From Nageia nagi (Eukaryota; Pinophyta), in contig JBITNC010000001.1 in assembly GCA_050084985.1 (NCBI GenBank), positions 43,400,001-43,464,000 of the forward strand: 64,000 bases of DNA. The letters are read 5' to 3'. Shown in pieces: positions 24,963 through 37,460 of the stretch; the stretch's first letter is position 1; each line of letters opens with the position of its first letter. The translations under genes and the position numbers were made by a program. The notes under the pieces are model-generated. The model was not told where the DNA came from. It did no database searches and worked only from the letters and a program-made list of their open reading frames with translations.

Positions 24963-25538
24963 GTTATTGGAGGCTCCTCTTCAACATCCTTGAAGGTCCA
25001 TTCCATTTTTTTCTTCATCTACTTTGTTGAGGTAAAAAGGGCTTGAAGGTATAATCTTCCTCCTTCCTTTTTCATTGTCAAATTTTGCCATATTACTAAC
25101 TAATTTCCAGTTCTTTGATTATAAAATTTTATTTAGCAAAATTTATTCAAAGTAGATATCATTGCCATATTTTTTGTTATACTAACATGCTAATTCAATT
25201 TCTAATACTATTGTTATGCCTTACTTTTTACTAACAATAGTTTGTTAGTTGCAATTTTTTTAAGTAAAAATTGCTTAATGTGTAGTAATAATATGTTTTA
25301 AGTAAATTTGCTAAAATTTAGCAATAAAAAGTTATTATAGCTTAAATTTGCAAGTTTTTACTTAGTGTATAAATGGTTAAAAGTTTTGCAATAAAAATTT
25401 GAACTATAATGCTATTATTACAAAAAAAAAAAAAAAATGCTAGTATGTATGTAAAAATTAAATTGCATACATTATTACATGCATGCAAAGTGTGTTATGT
25501 TTTTAAAAATATTGGTCATATAATTTTTTTAAAAGGTA

Positions 25539-25540
25539 TA

Positions 25541-25605
<65 letters not shown>
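25539..25605. repeat. (AT)n(GT)n(AT)n compound microsatellite
   Basis: An uninterrupted run of TG dinucleotides flanked by TA dinucleotides, in the leader of element A. Confidence 0.95.
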
Positions 25606-25734
25606 ATGTTAATTTATATATATATAATATATACTATTTTTTATAAATAATATAGATTTAATTTTTCAAAAATTAAAAAAATAATAGATTCTTTTTATTA
25701 ATATTTTTAATATATTTTAAAAGTGTTTTTTTTA

Positions 25735-26200
25735 AGGTTAAGCAACCCATTAGGTGCCACTCTGCTCCCATAGGGGTGTGTAGTCCCTTGAGCATCGCCC
25801 CACCTATCAAGGGGGTGTGCAACCCTTTAAGCACCACCTAACCCTGTTAAGGGGGCATGTGGCCCCTTAGGCATTTCCCCACCTATTAAGGGGGCATGCA
25901 ACCCATTGGGTAGTGCCTAACCTTGTCAAGGACATTGGGCATCACCCAACCTTATCAAGAGGCATGCGACCCATTAGGCATCACCCAACCTTGTCAAGGG
26001 GCATGCAACCCTTGGGCGTCACCAACCCTATAAGGGGGCATGCAATCCATTGGGCAATGCCCAATCCTATTGGGGGTCATGCGATCCATTAGGTGTCATG
26101 CAACCCTGTTGGAGGCATGCAACCCATTAAGCATCACCCAACCCTATTGGGGGGCATGCGACCCATTGGGTGCCACCCAACCTTGTTGAGGGGTAAATAA
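25735..26200 (+). repeat. GC-rich ~38-40-bp minisatellite in the leader of A
   Basis: About eleven imperfect copies of a unit centred on 'ggggcatgcaacccattggg' followed by 'catcacccaacc'. It is a sharp GC-rich island between T-rich tracts. D and E carry islands of similar period and composition but different sequence at the same relative position. Confidence 0.92.
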
Positions 26201-27261
26201 TATTAAAACAAATTGAGTTTTTTTTTTAATTTTTTTTAGAAAAGAAGGTTCTACCTTTTATAAAGGCATATTTTTTTGTTTTAAGGCATTTTTTATTTGG
26301 ATTTTTTTAAGGTAAAGTGTTTTTAAAAACTTAGGTTATTTTTTTAAAAAAGGAAGTTTCTATTTTTTTTTAAAAAAAAAGAGTTTTTTTAAGCATTGAA
26401 AAAAATACTATGAGCTCCATTTTAAGTTTTTTTTGCTTTTGGCTTAAAAAGGGGATTTTTTTAAGTATGAGCTATTAGGTGCATTCATTGTCATTTAAAG
26501 TTTGAATCTTTTTTAGGCTAATTTTTTATTATGGGTAATTGTTTTTAAGGCTAATATTATTTATTTGTTAAAATTATCATTTTACCTTAGTGCAAATTAT
26601 AATAAGGGACTTTATTAATCATGCACTTAAGACAAAATGGAGAGAAATTTATTTTATTAATGCATGGTTATATTTTATCTTAATGCATGATTATTGTTAT
26701 GCATACATATGGATGGATAATTTTTTAATGCATAATTACTGTTATGAGGATAAAAAAAATTATGCATGGTTTAATATTTTATCCTAGTGCATGTGGATGG
26801 ATAAAGTTCACTTATATGTGTGCCTATGAAATTTTTTATGGTAAATTGCAAATAAGGAATTTTTTCTAAAGTCCATTTTTTTAAGTAACAAGGGAGAGAA
26901 TTCTTCAATTTTTTATAATGAACCTTTGTATAGATATCCATTAGAGGTTGTAACAAAACCCATTGAACTCTTAAGTTCATTTTGTTTTACTTAAAATTAA
27001 TGAACCTTTGTAAAGAGATTCATTAGGGATTGTGGACTCTTAGGTTCATTTGTTGTTACTTAAAATTAATAAACCTTTGTAAAGATATCCATTAAGCATT
27101 GTAACAAAATATATTGGACTCTTTGGTTCATACTTATGGATGATGTTGGATGTATTTTCTTTTTTAAAGCACTTTATTTATTTTGCACGTTTACTTTATT
27201 TACAAAGTACATAAACACTAAAAATTATTTTTCCTAAAATGAAAACATCTGCATGTTTATT

Positions 27262-27680
27262 CTACAACATGACTTATTTGGGGATCCATGAGGTAATGAT
27301 AAGACATACTAGATATTTTTAATCTAATGATCCAAGTGGTAAAAATTTTGTACTTCTTAATTTCCCCTAAGTCCTTTGTTAGTCTAGATTTAACTCCATA
27401 TAGGTAGACAAATATGTGTGTAGTGATACCACATGTTCACCTATCCATTTAAGGATTATCCTGATAACCTAGGAGGAAAACTAAAAACTTAATCAAGATA
27501 ATTAATTTGGTATATCCAATATACATCACAACCTTGTAAAATAACTAGTACTTCTCCTTGTGAGAGTATATTGCTGCCCAAGGTGAACTAGTTAAGGATT
27601 GGTAGGACATGGGATCCATGTGAAGGCCTAATTTATAATAAAATAACCTCAACTATACTCTCCCTTGAGTGATATTTGGT
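27262..27680 (+). repeat. Conserved leader module, copy in A
   Basis: About 420 bp beginning near 'caacatgacttatttgggga' and containing 'gtgtagtgataccacat', 'ggattatc(c/t)tgataacct' and 'gagagtatatt'. Closely similar in B (35930), C (41615) and, inverted, D (58757). No frame is open through it. In B it lies shortly before gag, so it belongs to the untranslated leader. Confidence 0.9.
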
Positions 27681-27904
27681 GATGATAAAACGTTGGATAT
27701 ATGGATATCTAATTATGCACATATTGATTATCTTTGCTCATGTAAAGATTAATTTTGCAATAATGATGCAAATGTTTTGTACAAATGATCTTTTTTTATG
27801 GATTATGATGAAAATATGCACATTAGTTTATATAATAATGAATTTTTTCTTATATCCTTGGTTGGATAAAAACTCTTGCTAAATAATGATAGTGCACTTA
27901 TTGA

Positions 27905-28300
27905 TATTCACAATTGCAAATTTTGATGGAGTAGTTAAAAGGTTCACCCTTCTCCATAGTTGCAAATTTTGATGGAGTAGTCAAAAAGTTTTCCCTTCTC
28001 CATAGTTGTAAATTTTGATGGAGCAATCAAAAGGTCACCCTTCTCCAAAGTTACAAATTTTGATGGAGTAGCTAAAAGATTTGCCCTTTTCCATAGTTGC
28101 AAATTTTTATGGAGTAGTTAAAAGGTTCACCCTTCTCCATAGTTGCAAATTTTGATGGAGTAGTTAAAAAGTTTGCTCTTTCTCTATGGTTGAAAATTTG
28201 ATGGAGTGGTTAAAAAGGTTCACCTTTCTTCATAGTTGCAAATTTTGATGGAGTGGTTAAAAAGATTGGCCCTTCTCCATAATTGAAAAGGTTCATCTTA
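27905..28300 (+). repeat. 46-bp minisatellite in A
   Basis: Eight to nine copies of a ~46-bp unit, 'gcaaattttgatggagtagt' then 'taaaaggttcacccttctcc' and a short link. The same unit occurs inverted in D (57785-58115) and, diverged, in E (50430-50590). Confidence 0.95.
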
Positions 28301-28834
28301 TGCCACTTTACTTCCATTAGTAGGAAGTTTATTCATCATGGATAAATACCAATTTACTTCTATTATTAGGATGTGTATTTATGCATTGATGGAAGTTGAA
28401 TACTTGTTAATGGATTAATGCTACCTTCATCCATGATTTGCATCTTGACTAGTAGCATGATCAAATTGGTATTATTTAAGATTAGTACATCTCTATAGAG
28501 AAGTTGACTTATGGCTTTCTATAGTTAAGATGTCATGGTTAAGTAAATCTTATCTTGTGGCATATTAAATAAGGCATTTGTTTGAAGGTTTTTGTATAGC
28601 TTTTAATCTTGTGATCAAAATTCTGTAGTGATTGATTTATATATTTGAAACTTAGCTCATGCATGGTGCATTAGTTGTTAGAGACAACATAATGACTATG
28701 AGTTTGGAAGTTGGTAAAGGTAATTTTTTTAACCTTTCTAAAAATATGCTTAACCATATTTTAGATAAACATTTTCTTATGAAAGTATATATATTTGAGA
28801 AATATAAGGTAACAATTGCAACTAAACCTTTTTA

Positions 28835-29215
28835 GCTTGTGCATTCATATTTAATGGATCTGTTTCTAACTAAGTCACTTAGGAGAGCATATTATGTCTT
28901 GACTTTCATCAATGACTTCAGCAGGGTGATATTTGGTTATCTTCTAGAGCACAAGGATCAAACCTTTGATAGGTTCAAAGATTTCAAAGCTTTGATTGAA
29001 AAGTAGTCTAGATTCAAAATCAAGATGTTGAAATCTAATAATGAATTCAATGATTTTTGTACCAAATATGGAATCAAGAGGCAATTTATGATCCCTTACA
29101 CTCCTTTGCATAATGGTGTAGCCAAAAGGAAAAATAGGACCATTCAAGAAATGGCAAGATGTATGTTGGAAGATCTTCCTAGCTTCTTATGAGATGAAGC
29201 TGTAAATACTATGAT
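28835..29215 (+). pseudogene. copia integrase core remnant in A, all three catalytic residues lost
   Basis: Recognisable as a copia integrase core by 'VHSYLMDL', 'YYVLTFINDFSRVIFGYLLE' and 'HNGVAKRKNRTIQEMARCML'. The first Asp of the DDE triad (normally HSDL) is Tyr, the second (normally SDNG) is Asn in 'LKSNNEF', and the Glu (normally AERKN) is Lys. An in-frame stop interrupts it near 29006. Upstream gag, protease and the HHCC domain are absent. Confidence 0.88.
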
Positions 29216-29689
29216 CTATATTTTAATTAGATTTTTTACAAAAGTAATTGAAGGAAAAACTTTGTATGAGACATAAACATAAAATAAAACTAACATCTCT
29301 CACTTTAGGATCTTTTGTTGTGATGCTTATGCCTTTGTTATTCCTAAGAAAAGGAAGAAGCTGAATAAGAGATCTAAAAAGTGTATTTTTGTAGGCTATG
29401 ATAAACAAAATTGAGGTTACAAGCTATATCAACCTTCTTTAAGAGCAATCTTTATGTCAAGGGATGTAAAGTTTAATAAAAAAAAATTTGAAGAGTCTGC
29501 TTCTTATGAGAACCTAGATGAGGATGATGATTCTTCTGTTGCACCTAACTAGATGGATGTTAGTGTGGATATGTCACTTAAGAAATAAAACTCTCCAACA
29601 CAAAGGATAACAAGAAGTATAACCATTAATAAATCTTTATTTTTCAAAATTGATAGCAATAATTAGCTCTCATCCTTCAAGGAAGCTTC

Positions 29690-30365
29690 AAATTATGAGT
29701 GTTGGATGAATGCAATGAATGTGGAGTATGAGGCTCTAATGAAGAATCAAATTTAAGATTTGGTTCTTTATTCCAATAAATGAATTTACAATATCAAATA
29801 CAATTCAATTGGTTAAAATGAGAAATGCAAATAAAGGTTAGTATCCAAGGGTTTTACTCAAAAATATGGAATTGATTATGAAGAAAATTTTGCTCCAATA
29901 GTAAAGATGCTTACTATCAAGGTAATCCTTACTCTTTCAGTAGCTCAGGGATGAAAAGTTTTTCAACTTGATGTTAAGAGTACTTTTCTCAATGGTGACT
30001 TAGATGTGAAAATATACATGAGACAACTAGAAGGGTTTATTATGAAAGGTAAAGAATCTTTATTTTGCAAGTTAAAAAAGTTTTTGTATGGACTTAAGCA
30101 AGCACCTCATACTTGGTACAAAAAAACAAATTCAGAATTCTTTAAGGACATTGAGTTTTCTAAATGCTTCTCTAAAAGAGATATTTATGTGCTCAACCAA
30201 GGATAAGATTTGATCTTGATTCTTCTCTATGTGGATGATCTATTGATTATAGGAAATAATATAGTCCTCATACAAGAGTGCATATCCAAACTTAAGGTAA
30301 CTTTAAAAATGATAAACCTTGGTCTATTACACTACTACATTGGTATAAAAGTATAATAATACAAA
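29690..30365 (+). pseudogene. copia reverse transcriptase remnant in A
   Basis: Blocks in order: 'WMNAMNVEYEALMKNQ', 'YGIDYEENFAPIVKMLTIKV', 'VFQLDVKSTFLNGDL', 'LYGLKQAPHTWYKK' and 'LLYVDDLLIIGNN'. The YVDD box is intact, unlike the integrase triad. Several stops (for example after NQI and before KVFQ) and indels break the frame. Confidence 0.9.
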
Positions 30366-30407
30366 GATTATACTTATCTTAATCAATATAAGTATATTTC
30401 ATATATC

Positions 30408-31135
30408 TTGCAAAAGTTTAGAATGGAGGAGTGCAAATATGCTACAATCCCAATCTCTCTTGAGATCACTTTGTCTCTTAGTTCCAACTCTCAGTTGGCA
30501 GATGCTATAGTTTATAAGCAACTAATTGGTAGTCTTCTTTATTTGACTATATCCATGTTATATATTACATTTGCTATGAATTTGATGGCTCATTTCATGC
30601 AAACCGAGATGTTGAGCACTTCAATATAATTAAGCAAAATTTGAGGTATGTTATAGGTACTAAGGATCTTGCTCTTAAGTATGATAAGTTACCCTCATTT
30701 ATTCTCTCAGTATTCTCAAATTCTAATTATAAGGAAAATAAATATGATAGAAAATCAACCTTTGCTTATATATTTAGCATTGATTCATGTGCTATCTCTT
30801 GGGCTTTCAAGAATGAACCTACTACTACTCTCTCCACCATAAAGGTTGAATATCATGCAATATCACTTGCATCCTAGGAAGCCATTACATTGAGGCATCT
30901 TCTGAAGGAAATTGGGTATAAAAACATTTTTCCATATAAAATTTCTTTAGTTAATCAATCAATTATTACTTTGGTAAAGAATCTTATTTTTTCATTAGAG
31001 ACTAAAGCATGTAGAAATTTGAGCCCACTTCATCAGAGAGAAGGTTTTGGATGGTCTTCTACACTTGTATTATTGTCCATCAGTCTAAACTCTACTGATA
31101 TATTCACCAAGCCCCTTCTTGAATCCTAGTTATCC
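30408..31135 (+). pseudogene. copia RNase H remnant in A
   Basis: Shows 'MRYVIGTKDLALKY', 'DRKSTFAYIFSIDSCAISW', 'TTTLSTIKVEYHAISLAS' and the terminal 'NSTDIFTKPLLES'. The first catalytic Asp block reads VFSNSNYKEN rather than the usual FSDSDW type. It is broken by stops near 30626 and 30877. Confidence 0.9.
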
Positions 31136-31899
31136 AAGCTTAGGGATTCTATTAGGTTGGTGAAATTATCCTCAAGTAGGAATGAAGTTTGAATTCATGT
31201 GTTGAATTCATGTTTATGATGACAACTTCATCCTTAGGAGGATATTTTATTGTATAGTGTTGATCTTAAATGTACACCTTCATGGTTAGTTCGCTCTATG
31301 TGGGAAACTCATGGTATATTTTATTTTATTTTTTGTTATCACTATGTGAGGAATTATTATGTGTTTATTGGCACTATTTTATTATCCATATATGAGTGAT
31401 TCATATTTGCATATGATATTTTTATTTTTGATCAAAACATATTTCTAATACATAGTAGATGATTATGAGTATTGGCTTAGCATCTTCGTGATAACTTATT
31501 ATGTATCATTGATCAATTTATGGATGAAATTACTTAGTTCATTTATCTTATGATTGATATAAATATTTTATATGATGCATCTAACTGATCTTATTTATGA
31601 GTTGCTTGTAGCTTGTAGGTTTCATCTTAAGAATGTAGATTACTTACTTTGGGTGGGCAGGCTCATAGAGGCTCACATGTTAACTTAGTGATTGATCGAC
31701 TATACTTACAATGAAACTAGTTATGGTTAATTATTGTATTGTAAATCATTTTGTCAAATGGTATTGTAGTGAGTATGAAACTAAGATCTTGTTTATTTTC
31801 AAAGATATAAAAATTCTCATCTCCACTTGTATCTTTATGCAAGAGAACTCTCTCTTATTCTTTTTTTTGTTTCTCTACATTCTATCCCAATATTACATT

Positions 31900-31908
31900 A
31901 AGAGAGAG
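31900..31908 (+). promoter_or_regulatory. Polypurine tract of A
   Basis: AAGAGAGAG immediately precedes the 3' LTR. Confidence 0.85.
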
Positions 31909-32362
31909 TGTTAGAATTTTTAATGTAATATTGTGTAATATTTCTCTTTAATATAAATTCACTTAAAGATTAAAGTAACTTGAGATACCTTAAAGAATTA
32001 AGAGAATAAAAATAGGAAAAGGATTAAAAATAGGTAAAATATTAAATATAAAAAAAAGGATTAAATATAAAGTGGATTTATTCTTATAAATAGAGAACCT
32101 CCCTCTCATATTGTACAATTGATATGAAATTTTTGCTATAGGTTTAGAGTTTGAGATAGAAAGAAGAGATTATGTAAGAGAGGTCCTTGAGAATAAGAAG
32201 ATCTTAGTCAGTGGATATACTCCCAAGGAGGGAGGAACCACTTTATATATTGTGTTATTTGTGATATTGGCTTGATTTATTATACTATTTTGTTGATATT
32301 GTAAATACCTTCTTAAGATCTTGGTAGATTATAAATTAATTCATTAAAGGTTAATTTTATCA
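31909..32362 (+). repeat. 3' LTR of element A
   Basis: Begins TGTTAGAATTTT and ends TTATCA. It is collinear with 24491-24947, with numerous substitutions and small indels. TATAAATAG lies near 32087. Confidence 0.93.
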
Positions 32363-32367
32363 ATCCT

Positions 32368-33190
32368 AAGAAATTATATAAGTTCATATATGCTTTCATA
32401 TAAAGAAATGATATCATATAATATAGGCCTTAAGGTCAATTTTACAATCCAAGCAATTATATAGTTTCATAGATGTTTTCATATGAAGTTGACATCATTT
32501 AGTAATAATTCTCCCCCTTGAGGACAAATTCATTAGAATAAGGAAGTAAACAAAGTAGCAAAGGTAGTAAATAGAACATGCTTGTCTTAATGTAATTAAG
32601 AAGCTATGAGAGGAAATAATAGCATATGTGTTAAGGATAACCAACATGTGGTAATGGTAGTGAATGTGGTAAATTATAAATAAAATGTGCATGGGAAATG
32701 AAGGTAGATTGTAATTCATAGTGTAATTTATTAATTAGGACCAATAGAAAAATGTAAGTTAGAGGAATCTAAACAATAGTTGTTAATGAATATCAATTGA
32801 AGCATAGTACATTTCGGCATTATTTGATAATTTTAGCAATTAAGAAAATCAACCACAAAAAATGGGTGAGTTACAGCTAGCTCTTGTTTACCTCATACAA
32901 GAGACTTAGCAAAGAAGCAAAAAGAAAATTCACATATTTCTAATATCATTCAACATGATAATGAGTTCATCACTCTTATTTCCTTTTGATTTTCTCCAAG
33001 TTTTAATTATTTTGTATCAAAGAAAACATCAATTATAAGTGATGAACAATTATTGAAAATTTGATTCTTAAATTGGTAGAAAAGGTGTTCACCACACACT
33101 TTACGTAAGTAGTCAATATTTTAAAAAAATATGAAATAAATCAACTATAATATTGTTCTTGCCAAGTCAAATATTATGGTCATTAAGTCA
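32368..33190 (-). other. Element E segment between A and B
   Basis: AT-rich noncoding DNA that continues element E. No frame or repeat family beyond this was recognised. It ends at the B target site ATAGT. Confidence 0.5.
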
Positions 33191-33195
33191 ATAGT

Positions 33196-33688
33196 TGTTG
33201 GAATTATAATGCATTATTGTAAGGTTTTGTAATAATTCTCTTTGTAAATTCACTAATACTTAATGGTATCACTAGATACCTTAAGTATTTAAGTGAATAT
33301 GATAATGTAACTTATCCTAAATCCATCTAATAAGCATGCCCTTGGGTAAAAGGGAGTTGCATATCATGCCTTTGTACAATGGTTAAAAGGGTGCTCCAAA
33401 TAGGGATTTTGGCCTATAAATAGAAGGTCCTCTCTTTGTGATCACTCACCAATTTGTGAAGCAAAGTTATGCTCTAGATAGTGATTAGGAGATGAAGTTA
33501 AGAGGATTTAAAGATTTTTTTTTGTGAAATGAAGTAAGATCTTATTATTGAATGTACTCATAGTTGGAGGAACCACTTTATATCTTGAGTTACTTTGTGA
33601 GATTGTCTATACTTAAGTTTTGATGTTAGAGTGAGCTTCCATGTGATCTTAGTAGTTTAGATGTATTTTTTATAGTTCAATTCCTTCA
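33196..33688 (+). repeat. 5' LTR of element B
   Basis: Starts TGTTGGAATTATAATGC and ends ATTCCTTCA. TATAAATAGAAGG near 33415 is the promoter TATA. The family GTACTC...GGAGGAACCACTTTATATC block lies near 33570-33600. Confidence 0.94.
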
Positions 33689-33690
33689 TT

Positions 33691-33702
33691 TGGTATCAAA
33701 CC
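33691..33702 (+). promoter_or_regulatory. Primer binding site of B
   Basis: TGGTATCAAACC, two bases after the LTR, is an initiator-tRNA-type copia primer site with mutations. Confidence 0.8.
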
Positions 33703-34239
33703 TTAGTGTGGAAGCTCTTCTTCACATCTTGGAGACTCTTCATCTTGAAGGTTCATCTAAATCCTTGTTGAGTTAAAAAATTGTGAAGTATAACATCCTT
33801 CTTTCTACTATTTCTTAAGGTACTAACATATTTCGTAAGATGTGTTAGTTTATTTTTGCAAAATATGATCAAAATAGTAATACAATGCAATTTTTTTATT
33901 TACACTAACCTCTTATATTAGTAGCATTTGTTTTTCAAAATTTCTTAATACAATGATATATTTTTTATTCAAGAGGATAGTATACAAAATTGCATTTCTT
34001 TAAAGAAAATTAATATACTATATCTTTTATGGAAGAGATCTTTTTTATAACACCCTATAAAGCTATTTTTTTTTCTAAAATATATATATGTATTTTTATG
34101 ATTTGTAGAAATGTTAAAATTAAAGGTTGCATTTTCTCTACAAAAAGATATATGAATTTCTTTCAAAAAAAAGGGAGGGAGGCACGTACAAAAAGAAGGG
34201 TGGGTTGACTCTTTATGGCAGTTGTTAGCTTCACCTTTC

Positions 34240-34920
34240 ATTTTTTTTACTACTTATGTATCCCTCTCCCTCTGATGCATTCTCTTAATGCACTTCTTGG
34301 TGCATTCTCTCAATGCACTTCTCAGTGCATGGCCTCAGTACCTTAGCTTTGAAACCCCTCCTTTAGTGTGTTTCTTTTGATGTGAAGCCCCTCTTTTAGC
34401 TTGTGTTGTACTTTCTTACATCATGCAACCTATGCCACTCTTCCCACATCCTTTGAAAAATAAGCTTCTCCACCTTATGCTTCTAGGGTTGAGTAAACCC
34501 CAATCAACATCTCTACCTACACCATCTCACAAAAAACTTGCATCTTGTAAGGGTTTGCATGGGGTGTGTTCATCTTCATGTGGGGGCAACTGCATATACT
34601 ACATAATGGCACTACTTAAGTTGTAAACATCATCCAATCTCCATCCTCTTTCATGTGATCCTCCTCCACCGATGACCTAGTTGATACCTCCCTTTATCCT
34701 TTAGAAAGTTATGGTAGTGTCATTCGACTATTGGCACCATGGAGCTCCCATTGCAGCCTCCTTGTTGAACCAACCAACCCCATCCTCTTTTCTTTCTTTC
34801 TCTATTCAACCTCTTCTCTGATGCCTTTTTTTGTTCTATTTAAAACCATCTTACTAGTTGGTCAATATTTTTTCTTACATTTAAGTTTCATTAAATGAAG
34901 CTCATGTTGAGTGGTGTGGA
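34240..34920 (+). other. Leader island of B
   Basis: Less AT-rich than its surroundings. It includes a short tandem repeat of 'tgcattctctcaatgcactt' (about three units, 34274-34340) and stretches rich in CT and CCT. It occupies the position of the GC-rich minisatellites in A, D and E, but its sequence is unrelated. Confidence 0.6.
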
Positions 34921-35929
34921 GTATATTTTGCATTTAACTCTTGGTAGTACTTAGAGTTTATTTTCTTGTTCCAAAAAAAGTTATAAACTCCTAATTAATG
35001 TCCTTACTATTTTTTTATTAGTTTTTTTTTTTTTTTTACCAACTAGCCATTTAATGGATCTGCCATGGAGTGTGTGGGAGGTAAAAGTGCAATTTTTTTA
35101 GAGTTGGAGTAAACTCTAAGTTCAAATTTAATGCTTCATCATTTCTTTCTAGTCAAAGAAATTATGATTTTAGGTTTACATTTATGGACTTAGCTTCAAT
35201 CTAATACTTAAAATTGTAAGTGGGAAAATAAATATTTTTATTGAAGGTAATTTTTTTTTAAATAACAATTTTTTATAGGCAATTTTTTTACATTCAACTT
35301 AGTAAATTTTTAATGCCTAGAATAAAAAAAATTTCTTGGTCAAAATTTTTAAGCAATTTTCTTAGTGCTTATAAATTTGTTAATTTTTTCCCTTTAATGT
35401 AAACCTTGGCATTGAAATTACAAAGTGCAATAGTGGCATTTTTTTAAGTAATTTAGCTTATTATACTAAGCATTTATTGAAGGGATCATTTTTTTAAGTA
35501 AAAAAATGGGGAAATATTTCATGAATTGAATTTTTTTTGCTTAAACTTTTAGATCATTTATGCTTAAAATGTATGTTTATCATTTAGAAACTTTAATTAC
35601 TTTCTAAAATTTATGAAAATGATGCATATTTATGTAAAGTTATAGTGCAAATTATGTAAATGCTAGATTTTTATGCCTCTCTAAGTATTTATCTTTTGAT
35701 AAAATTTTGTATGCAAAGTTAAGAATGGACTTGTGCAAATTATGGACCTATGTAAAGATGTCCTTTAGGGGTTAGTAAGCAAAACCCATTAGACTTTTAG
35801 GTTCAAGTAATAAATAGATGATGTTTCTTTTATGCATTTTAATTTATGTTTTGCATCTTTGCTTTATTTAGTTATTCAAAAATTGCAAACATTGAAATGT
35901 GCAACCCCTTAAAATGAATACATTCACAT

Positions 35930-36370
35930 GAACATTTTGCAACATGACTTGTTTGAGGAACCACGAGGTGAGGATAAGGTAGACTAGAGCTTTCAGTATG
36001 ATGATCCAAATGGTGAAAAGTTTGTACTTTTTAATTACCCTTAAGTCCTTTATTGGTCTAAATATAACTCCTAATTGTAGATTGGCACATGTGTAGTGAT
36101 ACCATATTTATGCACATCCATTCAAGGATTATTTTGATAACCTATGAGACAACTTGAAACCTAATTAAGATTAATAATTTGATCGATCCAACATACATCA
36201 TAATCTTAAAAATAGTAGATACTCCTCTTTTGAGAGTATATTATTACCCAAAGCAAATTGGTTGAGGATTGGTGGTACTTGGGCTCTAACTTGCGAGCAT
36301 CCAGGTGAAAGCCTAATTTTAGATAAGCAAAACAAGCCTCAACGTTATCCCTCTACATTTATGGTACATG
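35930..36370 (+). repeat. Conserved leader module, copy in B
   Basis: Aligns along its length with the A copy at 27262-27680, sharing 'gtgtagtgataccatat' and 'gagagtatatta'. It lies about 200 bp before the gag remnant. Confidence 0.9.
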
Positions 36371-36574
36371 GTAATGACAAAAGTGTTGGATACATAGGAT
36401 ATATATTTCAGTTGTAAATATTTACACATGTGAACTTTGTTTAACAAATTAAGCATGTTCTTTTATTAAATTTAACATGTATGATTGATTTACTTAAAAA
36501 AATTTAAAATATGTATGGATGATTAAAACATTATTCTAGACCACATTCTTACAAAGGTTAACACTTTCATATTT

Positions 36575-37340
36575 TATGTAGCAAATGGGAGACACCTTCT
36601 TACCAAGCACATTCTCAACGGTTCCAACTTTAGTATTTGAAAACCTCATAAGAGAATTGAATTACATGTAAGAAAGCTTTGGTAAATAGTTAATGAGAAC
36701 CTTGTTGCTCCTATAGATGAGAATGCACTTGCAACATACAACATAAAGAATGAATTGGCAACCTCCATGATTTTCCATGCAGTGTTAAATGATGTGCTCC
36801 TTATGATTTCATGAACAACCTTAATAAAGGAAGCTTCGGATAAGCTCAGAAAAGTTACTTTGAATCTAAATTTCTAATAAGGTTCATTATTATCAAAAAC
36901 TTTCTTCAATCTCATTAAGGGAAGATGAAAATATTACCATCTATTTGAACAAAACCACTGATCTTAGAATCCAACTTGTTGCTTATGGTACAATTAGATC
37001 AATCGATGAGTTCATGGTATTCATCATACTCCAAAGCCTTTCTTCAAAGTTTAATAACTTTATGACTATAATTGAAACTAGGTTTGATGATGAAGAAAAG
37101 TCTTTTGCCTCAAGAACCTTTCTAGGCTCCTTCTAAAGCATGAGGAAACTTTTAACGAAAAGATGTTTATCTCTTCTCCAAATGATAATAATGTTGCTTA
37201 GGAGCTATCAAAACTCCTTTCAAGAAGAAGTTCAATCATCATAAGAAATATTATTCTTCCTCTCAAAAGTTTAGAAAAGAAGCAACAAAATAGCTATTTC
37301 AAATAAAGAGATGGAAAAAGCAAAGCAAGCAAACCAAATC
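36575..37340 (+). pseudogene. copia Gag remnant (UBN2-like) in B
   Basis: Plus-strand fragments of a copia Gag: 'ENALATYNIKNELATSM' near 36719, 'KEASDKLRKVTLNLNF' near 36828, and an open stretch 36945-37136 with 'NKTTDLRIQLVAYG' and 'LQSLSSKFNNFMTIIETR'. Frameshifts and stops separate them. It encoded the capsid precursor of the element. Confidence 0.8.
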
Positions 37341-37344
37341 CCAA

Positions 37345-37430
37345 GGCAAAGTTTGATAGAAATTGTAACTTTTATGGCATCCATGGTCATAAAAAATTTA
37401 ATTGCTACAAAAAGAAAATAGAAAAAAGAA
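37345..37430 (+). pseudogene. Gag zinc-knuckle remnant in B
   Basis: 'RNCNFYGIHGHKKFNCYKKK' fits the CX2CX4HX4C nucleocapsid motif, except that the second Cys is Tyr. Confidence 0.8.
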
Positions 37431-37460
37431 CAATGGTAATGGAAATGTAAATAAATTCAA

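Larger units (their letters stand above)
24486..32367 (+). mobile_element. Copia-type LTR retrotransposon A with target duplication ATCCT
   Basis: Two LTRs (24491-24947 and 31909-32362) flank an internal region with a PBS, pol remnants and a PPT. The element is bordered by ATCCT at 24486-24490 and 32363-32367. Its gag and protease genes are missing: the leader passes through a minisatellite directly into a decayed integrase core. The two LTRs differ at many positions by eye, so insertion is not recent. It lies inside element E. Confidence 0.95.

Noticed and set aside
27905-28300. CRISPR-like regular array
   Set aside because: Units are directly adjacent without unique spacers, inside a plant retrotransposon; it is a minisatellite.
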